DNA of 42,553 bases from Clostridiaceae bacterium (GTDB lineage Bacteria; Bacillota; Clostridia; Oscillospirales; Butyricicoccaceae). Below are positions 8,287 through 14,562 of the stretch, in pieces. Where the stretch lies: contig QXXE01000032.1 in NCBI GenBank assembly GCA_009911355.1, positions 1 to 42,553 on the forward strand, given 5' to 3'. Position 1 is the stretch's first letter. Each line of letters starts with the position of its first letter. Below the pieces are notes generated by a model. That model did not search any database and was not told the origin of the DNA. It saw only the letters and a program-made list of their open reading frames with translations. Position numbers and translations under genes: made by a program.

Positions 8287-8323
8287 TTGAAACTGCCCAA
8301 GTAAAATGTGAGAATCCTTCTCA
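8287..8323 (+). promoter_or_regulatory. Candidate Fur-family (Zur-like) box upstream of the COG0523 genes
   Basis: TGAGAATCCTTCTCA (8309-8323) is a perfect 6-3-6 palindrome with the 15-bp layout of Fur-family sites (compare TGATAATNATTATCA). It would overlap a -10 (GAGAAT, 8310-8315) placed 17 bp from TTGAAA (8287-8292). COG0523 genes are often under Zur, which supports zinc control; the specific metal is inference. Confidence 0.55.
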
Positions 8324-8341
8324 TTTTCGTCGAATTAGGGC

Positions 8342-8370
8342 TTGTATTTTGGGCATGGAATGGGTATCAT
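8342..8370 (+). promoter_or_regulatory. Alternative promoter of the COG0523 cluster
   Basis: -35 TTGTAT (8342-8347), 17-bp spacer, -10 TATCAT (8365-8370), about 40 nt before the start codon. Confidence 0.5.
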
Positions 8371-8411
8371 TGATATATCAGGAAAAATCCGTACAGAAAG
8401 AAGTGTTTCAT

Positions 8412-9605
8412 ATGACTAAAATTGATATTATCTCCGGTTTTCTTGGCGCGGGCAAGACCACGCTCATCAAAAAGCTGCTGGAAGAAGCGCTGAAGGGCGA
8501 GCAGGTTGTCCTCATAGAAAATGAATTTGGCGAGATCGGCATCGACGGCGGCTTCCTCAAGGAAGCCGGTATCCAGATCACCGAGATGAATTCCGGCTGC
8601 ATCTGCTGCTCGCTGGTCGGCGATTTCGGCAAGGCGCTCGAGGAGGTCATCACCACTTACCACCCCGACCGCATCCTGATCGAGCCCTCCGGCGTTGGCA
8701 AGCTTTCCGACGTAATCCATGCCGTCCAGGGCGTCGCCGAACACCAGCCGGTCGAGCTTGACGCGTTCGTGACCGTCGCCGACGCTGCCAAAACAAAAAT
8801 GTATATGAAAAACTTTGGCGAATTCTTCAACAACCAGATCGAGCACGCAGGCGCGATCATTTTGAGCCGCACCCAGAGCATGAAGCCCGAAAAGCTCGAC
8901 GAATGCGTTGCATTGCTGCGCAGCCACAACGCAGCGGCCCGGATTGTCACCACCCCTTGGGACGAGCTGACCGGTGCGCAGCTGCTGGAAACGATGTCCG
9001 AAAGCCACTCCCTCGCGGCCGAGCTGCTCGCGGAAATCGAAGAGGAGCACCATCAGCACGAGCACAGTGAATGCTGTGAGCATGATCATGAGCATGATCA
9101 TGAGCATCATCATGACCATGACCACGAGCACCATCATGACCACGACCACGAGCATCACCATGACCACGATCACGAGCACCATCATGACCACGATCACGAG
9201 CACCATCATGACCACGATCACGAGCACCATCATGACCATCATCATGACCACGACCACGAGCACCATCATGACCACGATGAGCACTGCACTTGCGGCTGCC
9301 ACGATCACGATCACGGCCATCACCACCACGCCGACGAAGTTTTCCAGAGCTGGGGCATGGAAACACCGAAAAAGTTTACCGAAGCGGAGCTTTCCGCTGC
9401 GCTCACCGGGCTTGGCGATATGACGCTTGGCACCATCCTCCGCGCGAAAGGCATCGTCCCCTGCGCAGAGGGCGGCTGGCTGCACTTCGACTACGTGCCC
9501 GGCGCACCGGAAATCCGCAAGGGCTCTGCCGACTACACCGGCAGACTGTGCGTCATCGGCGCGGAGCTCGACGAGGACCGCATCGCCGGACTGTTTGGGG
9601 TGTAA
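8412..9605 (+). CDS. COG0523 (CobW/YjiA-like) GTPase with long His-rich tract
   Basis: 397 residues. The G3E GTPase domain has Walker A GFLGAGKTT (residues 9-17), the metal-binding C-x-C-C motif C63-I-C65-C66, and LIEPSGVG. Residues about 212-306 are an extreme His/Asp/Glu tract built from tandem copies of EHHHDHDH, followed by CTCGC and another His cluster. The C-terminal CobW_C domain starts near residue 310 and includes the pattern LGTILRAKGIV...WLHFDYVPG. Such proteins are metal chaperones or insertases, mostly for zinc; the His tract should store or buffer many metal ions. Start ATG 8412 has only a weak purine-rich site (AGAAAGAAG). The long upstream extension of the frame overlaps marR and is not real. 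The next gene begins 4 nt after this stop, so the two are co-transcribed. Confidence 0.93.
   Translation: MTKIDIISGFLGAGKTTLIKKLLEEALKGEQVVLIENEFGEIGIDGGFLKEAGIQITEMNSGCICCSLVGDFGKALEEVITTYHPDRILIEPSGVGKLSDVIHAVQGVAEHQPVELDAFVTVADAAKTKMYMKNFGEFFNNQIEHAGAIILSRTQSMKPEKLDECVALLRSHNAAARIVTTPWDELTGAQLLETMSESHSLAAELLAEIEEEHHQHEHSECCEHDHEHDHEHHHDHDHEHHHDHDHEHHHDHDHEHHHDHDHEHHHDHDHEHHHDHHHDHDHEHHHDHDEHCTCGCHDHDHGHHHHADEVFQSWGMETPKKFTEAELSAALTGLGDMTLGTILRAKGIVPCAEGGWLHFDYVPGAPEIRKGSADYTGRLCVIGAELDEDRIAGLFGV
9102..9279 (+). repeat. 24-bp tandem repeat coding for the His-rich tract
   Basis: About seven near-identical copies of a 24-bp unit, encoding EHHHDHDH; one copy carries a 12-bp insertion giving an additional HHHD. 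Several neighbouring units are identical or differ at one third-codon position, which points to recent slippage or unequal exchange. It is a coding minisatellite, not a CRISPR array. Confidence 0.9.
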
Positions 9606-9609
9606 ACCG

Positions 9610-10551
9610 ATGGAAATTCCAGTATACCTGTTTACAGGATTTTTGGAGGGCGGCAAGACCAGCTTCATCCGCGAAATCCTCTCCGACGAGAATTTCACGC
9701 AAGATGAAAAGACCCTGCTTCTGCTTTGTGAGGAAGGCGTCGAGGAGCTCGACGAGGTATTCCTCAAGCGCTGGAACACGGTAGCAGTCGCCATCGAGGA
9801 CGAATCCGCGCTGACCCGCACCTACTGCCAGCTGCTGACCCGCCAGCACCGCCCCGACCGCGTAATCGTCGAATACAACGGCATGTGGCCGACCGACACC
9901 CTCGACATTGCTTTCCCCAACGCATGGAAGCTTTACCAGGTGATCACTTCGATCAACGCCGAAACCTTCGAGATGTACCTGAACAACATGGGCGCAAAAA
10001 TGCTCGAGCACATCGGTTTTGCCGATCTGGTAGTCTTCAACCGCTGCACCGACGCAACGAAAGAATTCATCCGCTCCAAGAATATCCGCGCGATGAACCC
10101 GCGCGCCACAATTTTCCTGGAAGACAACAACGGCAATTCCGAGGATTACGCCGAAGGGATGCCGCCCCCGTTCGACCTTGACGCGCCAGTTGTCGAGATT
10201 TCCGACCTCGATTACGGCCTGTGGTATATGGACGCGATGAACGACCCCGCGCGCTACGAGGGCAAAACGGTCAAGATCAAGGGCATGGTGTTCCGCGGCA
10301 AAAATTTCCCCGAGGACGAATTTGTCCCCGGGCGGTTCGGGATGGTCTGCTGCGCGGATGATGTGACGTTTATCGGCTTTATCTGCCGCTCCAAGCAGGC
10401 AAAGGCGCTTGCGCAGGAAAGCTGGGTGACGGTAACCGCCGAGGTTGCGGTCGAATATTACCCGCAGTACCGCGGCGACGGGCCGGTACTCTATGCAACA
10501 AAAATCGAGCCCGCCGAAAAGCCCGAGGAAGAGCTGGTGTATTTCAATTGA
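9610..10551 (+). CDS. COG0523-like GTPase fused to a DUF1980/YcgQ-like domain
   Basis: 313 residues. The N-terminal half is a G3E-type P-loop protein with Walker A GFLEGGKTS (residues 10-18). Unlike the preceding paralogue, it has no C-x-C-C motif where that should be. The C-terminal 110 residues (YEGKTVKIKGMV...PGRFGMVCCADDVTFIGFIC) match the OB-like C-terminal part of the TIGR03943/DUF1980 family, which is usually partnered with a permease and with COG0523 proteins. The pair C-C plus a later Cys in this domain could bind metal. It begins 4 nt after the preceding gene without a clear ribosome site, so translational coupling is likely. Its stop TGA overlaps the start ATG of the next gene by one base. 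A role with its neighbours in metal handling is inference from context. Confidence 0.85.
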   Translation: MEIPVYLFTGFLEGGKTSFIREILSDENFTQDEKTLLLLCEEGVEELDEVFLKRWNTVAVAIEDESALTRTYCQLLTRQHRPDRVIVEYNGMWPTDTLDIAFPNAWKLYQVITSINAETFEMYLNNMGAKMLEHIGFADLVVFNRCTDATKEFIRSKNIRAMNPRATIFLEDNNGNSEDYAEGMPPPFDLDAPVVEISDLDYGLWYMDAMNDPARYEGKTVKIKGMVFRGKNFPEDEFVPGRFGMVCCADDVTFIGFICRSKQAKALAQESWVTVTAEVAVEYYPQYRGDGPVLYATKIEPAEKPEEELVYFN

Positions 10552-10721
10552 TGGATATGGCTTGCGAACAATGCCTGAACGGCTTTTACGATGAGGAATT
10601 CGACGAATATGCCTGCACAATGCTGCTCGATGAAGACGAATTCCTGCGGGTGATGCAGTCGGAAACCTGCCCGTATTTCCGGGCCGGGGACGAGTACAGC
10701 ATCGTCCGGAAGCAGAACTGA
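10551..10721 (+). CDS. DUF6472-like four-Cys small acidic protein
   Basis: 56 residues, beginning MDMACEQCLNGFYDEEFDEY. Cysteines at 5, 8, 22 and 40 could form a small metal site. The acidic DEEFDEY and LLDEDEFLR segments and the ending DEYSIVRKQ fit the DUF6472 family, short proteins of Clostridia. The start ATG overlaps the TGA of the upstream GTPase by one base, a sign of translational coupling and tight functional linkage. A terminator follows 25 nt after the stop. The function of the family is unknown to me; the operon suggests a metal-binding partner or client of the two GTPases. Confidence 0.8.
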   Translation: MDMACEQCLNGFYDEEFDEYACTMLLDEDEFLRVMQSETCPYFRAGDEYSIVRKQN

Positions 10722-10745
10722 AATCTGCGCAGATCAAACGAAAAA

Positions 10746-10785
10746 GGGAGGGGCAGCCTAATTGGTTGCTCCTCCCCTATTTTTT
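10746..10785. terminator. Convergent terminator between metal cluster and minus-strand genes
   Basis: Stem GGGAGGGGCAGCC / GGTTGCTCCTCCCC (one G-T pair) with a 5-nt loop. It is followed by TATTTTTTG on the plus strand and preceded by AAAAA, so it can serve both strands. Confidence 0.8.
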
Positions 10786-10827
10786 GCAAACCGCAGAAAC
10801 GTCTCCCGGCGAAAGGCCAGGAAGCGC

Positions 10828-11400
10828 TTACCACAGGATTTCCTGCAAGATTTGTGTCACCCGCCGCATGGCCTCCCGCTCACTGACCGCGATATCCATC
10901 GTGCCGGACGATGCCGCATTCCGAAGGGTATACACATCCAGCTTATTCAGGAATTTCAGTGGGTCACCCGTCCACATATCATCTTTTTGCTTTTTTTGGA
11001 AGGTTAGCCCATTTTCCATCCAGAGCATCGGGTTGGGCCCGAAACGGCGCCTGTCCTCTGGGCTCACATAGTCAGAGGTCTTGGGAACGCCGGACATAGA
11101 GCCGTTTGCATAGCTCCTTTCGGTATTTGTGATGATTGCCAGTTCTACCAGGTCCGCAAGAAAATCGTCCCATTCCTGAAGGGTCATATCCCCGCGCCCG
11201 TTGTGCAGCTTTTCGCGAAGTTCCGCCTTCGTTTCTTCGGACAGTTCCTTCACATCCTGCTTATCGGTGCTTTCGCCGTCCGCCGCTGTTTTTTTCAGCA
11301 TACTGCCAAACTCAGCTTTGCGCGGCGTAAACGCCGGGACAATCAGCCATGCATGAGCATTACCGCTGATCCCCTGGTATATGCATTCATAATATCCCAC
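10828..11400 (-). CDS. Unknown 190-residue protein
   Basis: 190 residues starting with GTG at 11400; a GGGAG ribosome site lies about 10 nt upstream. I recognise no family. No signal peptide or membrane segment is visible. The middle is charged and helical (ELSEETKAELREKLHNGRGD), and the C-terminal half is amphipathic (LEVAIITNTERSYA-like to LKFLNKLDVYTLRN, ending TQILQEILW). It lies 80 nt downstream of the secreted-peptide gene, on the same strand and before the shared terminator, so it may be the last gene of the blaI-like operon. It could equally be independent. Codon use is closer to the rest of the genome than that of the AT-rich peptide gene. Confidence 0.65.
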   Translation of the reverse strand: MGYYECIYQGISGNAHAWLIVPAFTPRKAEFGSMLKKTAADGESTDKQDVKELSEETKAELREKLHNGRGDMTLQEWDDFLADLVELAIITNTERSYANGSMSGVPKTSDYVSPEDRRRFGPNPMLWMENGLTFQKKQKDDMWTGDPLKFLNKLDVYTLRNAASSGTMDIAVSEREAMRRVTQILQEILW

Positions 11401-11480
11401 TGATGAATCACTCCCACTCTACCCGTTTATGGTGCAACCATCTATTTGAATTGCCTTTACGGGCAAATACAGGTCAATTT

Positions 11481-11750
11481 TTAGTCCATATCAATCCAAT
11501 CCGGATCAACCCAATATCCTTTCGTTGCATTCCAACGACGATATTGCAGTACATTATTGTACCTTCTGAATTTTGTTATAATTTGGTCTGCATGGGGGCT
11601 AATTTCATTGTCTACTACACTTTCAATATGAACTTCGCTATCATCCTGAGAAATATCAACTTGATTAGCGGCATTTGCAACGTTAAGCGAAATACAAGCC
11701 GAGAAAAGAACACCAAACACTATCGTTTTTTTCAAGTTTTTGAGTTTCAA
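11481..11750 (-). CDS. Small secreted protein next to BlaR1-like protease
   Basis: 89 residues starting with TTG at 11750; the GAGGAG ribosome site is formed by the last codons of the upstream protease gene and lies 9 nt away. The N-terminus (MKLKNLKKTIVFGVLFSACI) is a classic signal peptide with likely cleavage after ANA near residue 27. The mature part of about 60 residues is acidic at first and then carries a basic and aromatic segment: KFRRYNNVLQYRRWN followed by GYWVDPDWIDMD. It has no Cys in the mature part, so no disulfides. The start is 6 nt from the end of the blaR1-like gene, so the two should be translated together. The gene is AT-rich relative to the window. It might be a ligand, a toxin-like peptide or a substrate of the M56 protease; none is proven. 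Confidence 0.8.
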   Translation of the reverse strand: MKLKNLKKTIVFGVLFSACISLNVANAANQVDISQDDSEVHIESVVDNEISPHADQIITKFRRYNNVLQYRRWNATKGYWVDPDWIDMD

Positions 11751-11756
11751 GATACG

Positions 11757-12911
11757 TCACTCCTCAATAATGTTAAAATTTTCACCTAAAAATCGATTTG
11801 CTGTTTCCCCTGATATCTCTATCGGTGGATAGCCCTGTTGGCAAAACCAATATTCACCGTTCTGCTTATGCAAAATATATGCATTAGAGGACTCAATATC
11901 AACAGCATTGAAAACTGTATTTTCAGGTGCTTCAATATATGGCTGCCAAATTGTGGCATACGACAGGAACATAAGTACCGAGAAAACAGCAATAATAGCA
12001 AAGTTTTTCAAATGGACTGCCTTGCTGTTTTCCATATCGCTCGTAATCATCCGAAAGCGTTCCATTATTTTATTGGTACGGTCATCATCATCAGACAACG
12101 GCGTTGAACCATACAGCGGTACACAGCAACGCATTTCCTCTTTCACAGCCGCTACAAGCGTTTTCATGTACGCATACTTCTCATCCTTGTCCATATGCTT
12201 TGTGACCGCCAGGTCGCACCGGATTTCAACCGATTGCTCCAAATCGCGCATCAAAAGCAAAACCAAGGGATTCCACCAGAAAACCTTGCTAAACAGGACG
12301 GTTATTTGCTTTAACAGGGTATCATGGTTCCGGAAATGCGTATATTCATGTTTCAGGATGTAATACAGTTCCCGCTCCGAATACGCCATATCCGGCAGCA
12401 TAATAACCTTTCGGAAGACCCCTAACCCATGCGGCGACCCAACTTGAGGCCCCGTCCGTACTGAGATGGAAAGCGGACGTTTTTCTTCGCGCAGGATTTT
12501 ACGGTATACCGCCTGTACCGCTTCCCCTGCCGGCTCTGTGAACAGCAGGTTATTGCAAAATACGCGGTAATATTCATAACCATACCGGAAAAGCCCAACG
12601 CAGGCCCCGACAATCCAAACCACAATCAGCAGCGCGGCAGCGGATATCGGGTAAGTGCCAACCGTAAACAATTCCTCCGTCAGCCAGGTATAAAGCTTTG
12701 GATAAACCCTGCTGTCCGGGAGAACGAATGCGTTTGGGAAATCCACTGGCAGCACAAACCGGAGCATACTGAGCGCGTACAGCACAATCGGGATCGACGT
12801 GCTGGTCAGTTTCCGCTTTCCCGCTCCAGCCCTGCATAACAAATAGGTCAGCAGGATAAACAGACTGCACCACAGGCCCGCGGAAAAACATGAGTAAAAG
12901 GTTATTTCCAA
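11757..12911 (-). CDS. BlaR1/MecR1-like M56 membrane metalloprotease
   Basis: 384 residues. Hydrophobic segments near residues 8-27, 38-54, 88-108 and 305-325 make it an integral membrane protein. The cytoplasmic loop holds the zinc protease motif H188-EYT-H192 and downstream EIRCD, as in the M56 family. In BlaR1 and MecR1 a large C-terminal penicillin-binding domain outside the cell senses beta-lactams; here only about 55 residues follow the last membrane segment, so that sensor is missing. The signal must therefore differ. Start is TTG at 12911, preceded by GGAGGAG 6 nt away; this site lies at the end of the blaI-like gene, 3 nt upstream. By analogy it should cleave or inactivate that repressor when triggered. 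The secreted small protein encoded next is a candidate signal or target. Confidence 0.9.
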   Translation of the reverse strand: MEITFYSCFSAGLWCSLFILLTYLLCRAGAGKRKLTSTSIPIVLYALSMLRFVLPVDFPNAFVLPDSRVYPKLYTWLTEELFTVGTYPISAAALLIVVWIVGACVGLFRYGYEYYRVFCNNLLFTEPAGEAVQAVYRKILREEKRPLSISVRTGPQVGSPHGLGVFRKVIMLPDMAYSERELYYILKHEYTHFRNHDTLLKQITVLFSKVFWWNPLVLLLMRDLEQSVEIRCDLAVTKHMDKDEKYAYMKTLVAAVKEEMRCCVPLYGSTPLSDDDDRTNKIMERFRMITSDMENSKAVHLKNFAIIAVFSVLMFLSYATIWQPYIEAPENTVFNAVDIESSNAYILHKQNGEYWFCQQGYPPIEISGETANRFLGENFNIIEE

Positions 12912-12914
12912 GCC

Positions 12915-13319
12915 TTACTCCTCCCGATTTTTATACTCCTCGATCATCGCCTCCAATTCTGCAATCATTTTTTGCCGTTGTTCCTCTGTCTGTTCCTTTT
13001 TGCCGTGCCGCACGAGGGAAAGCCCGATCTGCGCGACCGAGAAATCGCTCAAATCCTCCGACTCGATCAACGACGAAAGATACTCTTCCTTCGAGACCAG
13101 CGGCGCGAACTGCCGGATCAGATGCTTTTGGGTCCTCTCGACCCCGCACATGGAGATGTAGCCGCCCGCCTCCAGTTTCTGTAGCAGCCGATGGATACTC
13201 CCCACGCTCATAGAACCGCCTACCCGTTCTATCAGCTCAAGGCTGGTCAGCGGTTCCCCAACTTCCCAGAAAATTTCCATGAGCTGTTTTTCGCCCTTCC
13301 GAATTGGTTCTCGTTTCAT
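12915..13319 (-). CDS. BlaI/MecI-family repressor
   Basis: 134 residues, normal length (120-140). The N-terminal 75 residues form a winged helix: LMEIFWEVGEPLTSLELIERV, then SVGSIHRLLQKLEAGGYI. The rest is a dimerisation helix region rich in Glu and Lys. Family members bind short dyads as dimers and are removed by proteolysis after a BlaR1-type signal. Start chosen at ATG 13319, which has GGAGG 5 nt upstream; the in-frame ATG at 13331 has no ribosome site. A consensus promoter lies about 90 nt upstream with dyads around its -10, so autorepression is likely. It is the first gene of an operon with the M56 protease and the secreted small protein. Confidence 0.92.
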   Translation of the reverse strand: MKREPIRKGEKQLMEIFWEVGEPLTSLELIERVGGSMSVGSIHRLLQKLEAGGYISMCGVERTQKHLIRQFAPLVSKEEYLSSLIESEDLSDFSVAQIGLSLVRHGKKEQTEEQRQKMIAELEAMIEEYKNREE

Positions 13320-13340
13320 TTTTACCTCCATCCATTTATT

Positions 13341-13438
13341 TTCCGGTTTCCGGAATTACTTTTTCTGCCCCAACTGTTACCCGGATCCAAGAACGGTTAG
13401 CGCAAGTATATTATACCAACCGTTCCCGTTTCTGTCAA
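13341..13438 (-). promoter_or_regulatory. Promoter and candidate operators of the blaI-like operon
   Basis: On the minus strand: -35 TTGACA (13433-13438), 17-bp spacer, -10 TATAAT (13410-13415), all consensus. A perfect 8-bp inverted repeat GAACGGTT (13391-13398) / AACCGTTC (13418-13425) brackets the -10. A second dyad TTCCGG-TTT-CCGGAA (13341-13355) lies in the untranslated leader. Confidence 0.75.
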
Positions 13439-13613
13439 GCGCCGCACCAGGTTCTGTTCACCTGACCCATCAACTGACAGCCTACTAAAATCGCCCTGCC
13501 GGCCAAGCCGGAAGCGGTTTTCTTGCAAAGCAATCGGGTAAACGCCCCGACGCTCTTCTGAAATAGGCAAAATTACGTTGCTCAGATAGTATCAGGCTTA
13601 CAAAAGCAGCAGA

Positions 13614-13642
13614 TTGCGTCGCTACCGCTTATATGCTAAAAT
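13614..13642 (+). promoter_or_regulatory. Promoter of the iron-sulfur flavoprotein gene
   Basis: TTGCGT (13614-13619), 17-bp spacer, TAAAAT (13637-13642), 43 nt before the start codon. I see nothing further in 13440-13613. Confidence 0.6.
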
Positions 13643-13685
13643 AGTAAAAACAACAAACTCACTCGGCCTCAGGAGGGACAAACAC

Positions 13686-14303
13686 ATGAAAGTATTGATG
13701 CTTAACGGAAGCCCCCGCGCAAACGGCAACACTTCGGTTGCCCTGCACGAAATGGAACAGGTTTTTGCCAGCCAAGGCATCGAAACCGAACTGCTGCACA
13801 TCGGTAATCAGCCCATACGCGGCTGCATCGCCTGCGGCGGCTGTGCAAAGGCGGGCAAGTGCGTGTTTGACGATGCTGTCAATGACGCCGCCGTCAAGTT
13901 TGAAGCCTGCGACGGGCTTGTCGTCGGCAGCCCGGTCTATTTCGCATCCGCCAACGCAACACTTGTCGCCTTCCTGACCCGCCTGTTTTACAGTACGCCG
14001 TTCGACAAAACCATGAAGGTCGGCGCTGCGGTGGTTGCAGCGCGCCGCGGTGGGCTGTCTGCCACTTTTGATGAGCTGAACAAATTTTTTACCATCTCCG
14101 GGATGCCCATCGCGCCCAGCCAATATTGGAACAGCGTCCACGGCCGCGAGCCCGGTCAGGCAGCGCAAGATGCCGAGGGTCTGCAAACCATGCGCACGCT
14201 GGCGCGCAACATGTCCTTCCTGATGAAAAGCATTGCACTCGGCAAGGAACAATTCGGGCTCCCAGAAACCGAAACACGTCAGTGGACGCACTTCATCCGC
14301 TAA
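13686..14303 (+). CDS. Iron-sulfur flavoprotein / NADPH-dependent FMN reductase-like protein
   Basis: 205 residues with a flavodoxin-like fold. NGSPRANGNTS (residues 7-17) is the FMN phosphate loop of the family. A compact motif C47-x2-C50-x2-C53-x5-C59 matches the [4Fe-4S] ligand spacing of iron-sulfur flavoproteins (Isf). VVGSPVYFASANA and the later GGLSATFDEL are the usual flavin-contact loops. Related proteins pass electrons to O2, peroxide or quinones in anaerobes, so an oxidative-stress or redox housekeeping role is likely. ATG 13686 has AGGAGG about 8 nt upstream. It stands alone between its own promoter and a strong terminator. Confidence 0.88.
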   Translation: MKVLMLNGSPRANGNTSVALHEMEQVFASQGIETELLHIGNQPIRGCIACGGCAKAGKCVFDDAVNDAAVKFEACDGLVVGSPVYFASANATLVAFLTRLFYSTPFDKTMKVGAAVVAARRGGLSATFDELNKFFTISGMPIAPSQYWNSVHGREPGQAAQDAEGLQTMRTLARNMSFLMKSIALGKEQFGLPETETRQWTHFIR

Positions 14304-14338
14304 ACAAAAACCTCTCCCGCAACAACCACCCCAAACTC

Positions 14339-14372
14339 CCCCCTCTTTCGGGCAACCGAAAGAGGGGGTTTC
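14339..14372 (+). terminator. Terminator of the iron-sulfur flavoprotein gene
   Basis: A 13-bp perfect stem CCCCCTCTTTCGG / CCGAAAGAGGGGG with loop GCAA, followed by TTTCTTGC. Confidence 0.8.
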
Positions 14373-14410
14373 TTGCAATCTGTCTTAACACAAAGAGCAA
14401 ACATGCCGCG

Positions 14411-14553
14411 TCCCTTCACTCCGCCCGCAGGCGAAATAAAGCTTTTACTCAATTTTTTCTCGAAAAAATTGCGGGTGCAGGGCAGAGCCCTGCCGCTGTC
14501 CGCGTAGGACCGGGTTTCCAAAGGGCAGCGCCCTTTGGCGCCCGCTGCGGAGG
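14411..14553 (-). repeat. Dispersed GC-rich repeat, copy 3 (minus, with A/T hairpin)
   Basis: Minus orientation, starting 10 nt after the stop of the Sel1-repeat gene. It has the modules CAAAGGGCGCTGCCCTTTGG and GGCAGGGCTCTGCCCTGC, the A/T hairpin AATTTTTTCGAGAAAAAATT and the end motif TCGCCTGCGGGCGGA. Relative to copy 2, one hairpin pair is changed from G-C to A-T on both sides. Confidence 0.8.
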
Positions 14554-14562
14554 CGATCCGGG

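Noticed and set aside
9102..9279. Tandem 24-bp repeats as a CRISPR array
   Set aside because: The units are contiguous, without spacers, and encode an in-frame His-rich tract inside a GTPase.
8367..9821. A 484-residue minus-strand frame opposite the two COG0523 genes
   Set aside because: It mirrors a real gene with strong motifs on the plus strand; its valine and methionine runs are the complement of the His/Asp repeat.
11757..13319. Beta-lactam resistance operon
   Set aside because: The protease lacks the penicillin-binding sensor and no beta-lactamase or PBP2a gene is nearby.
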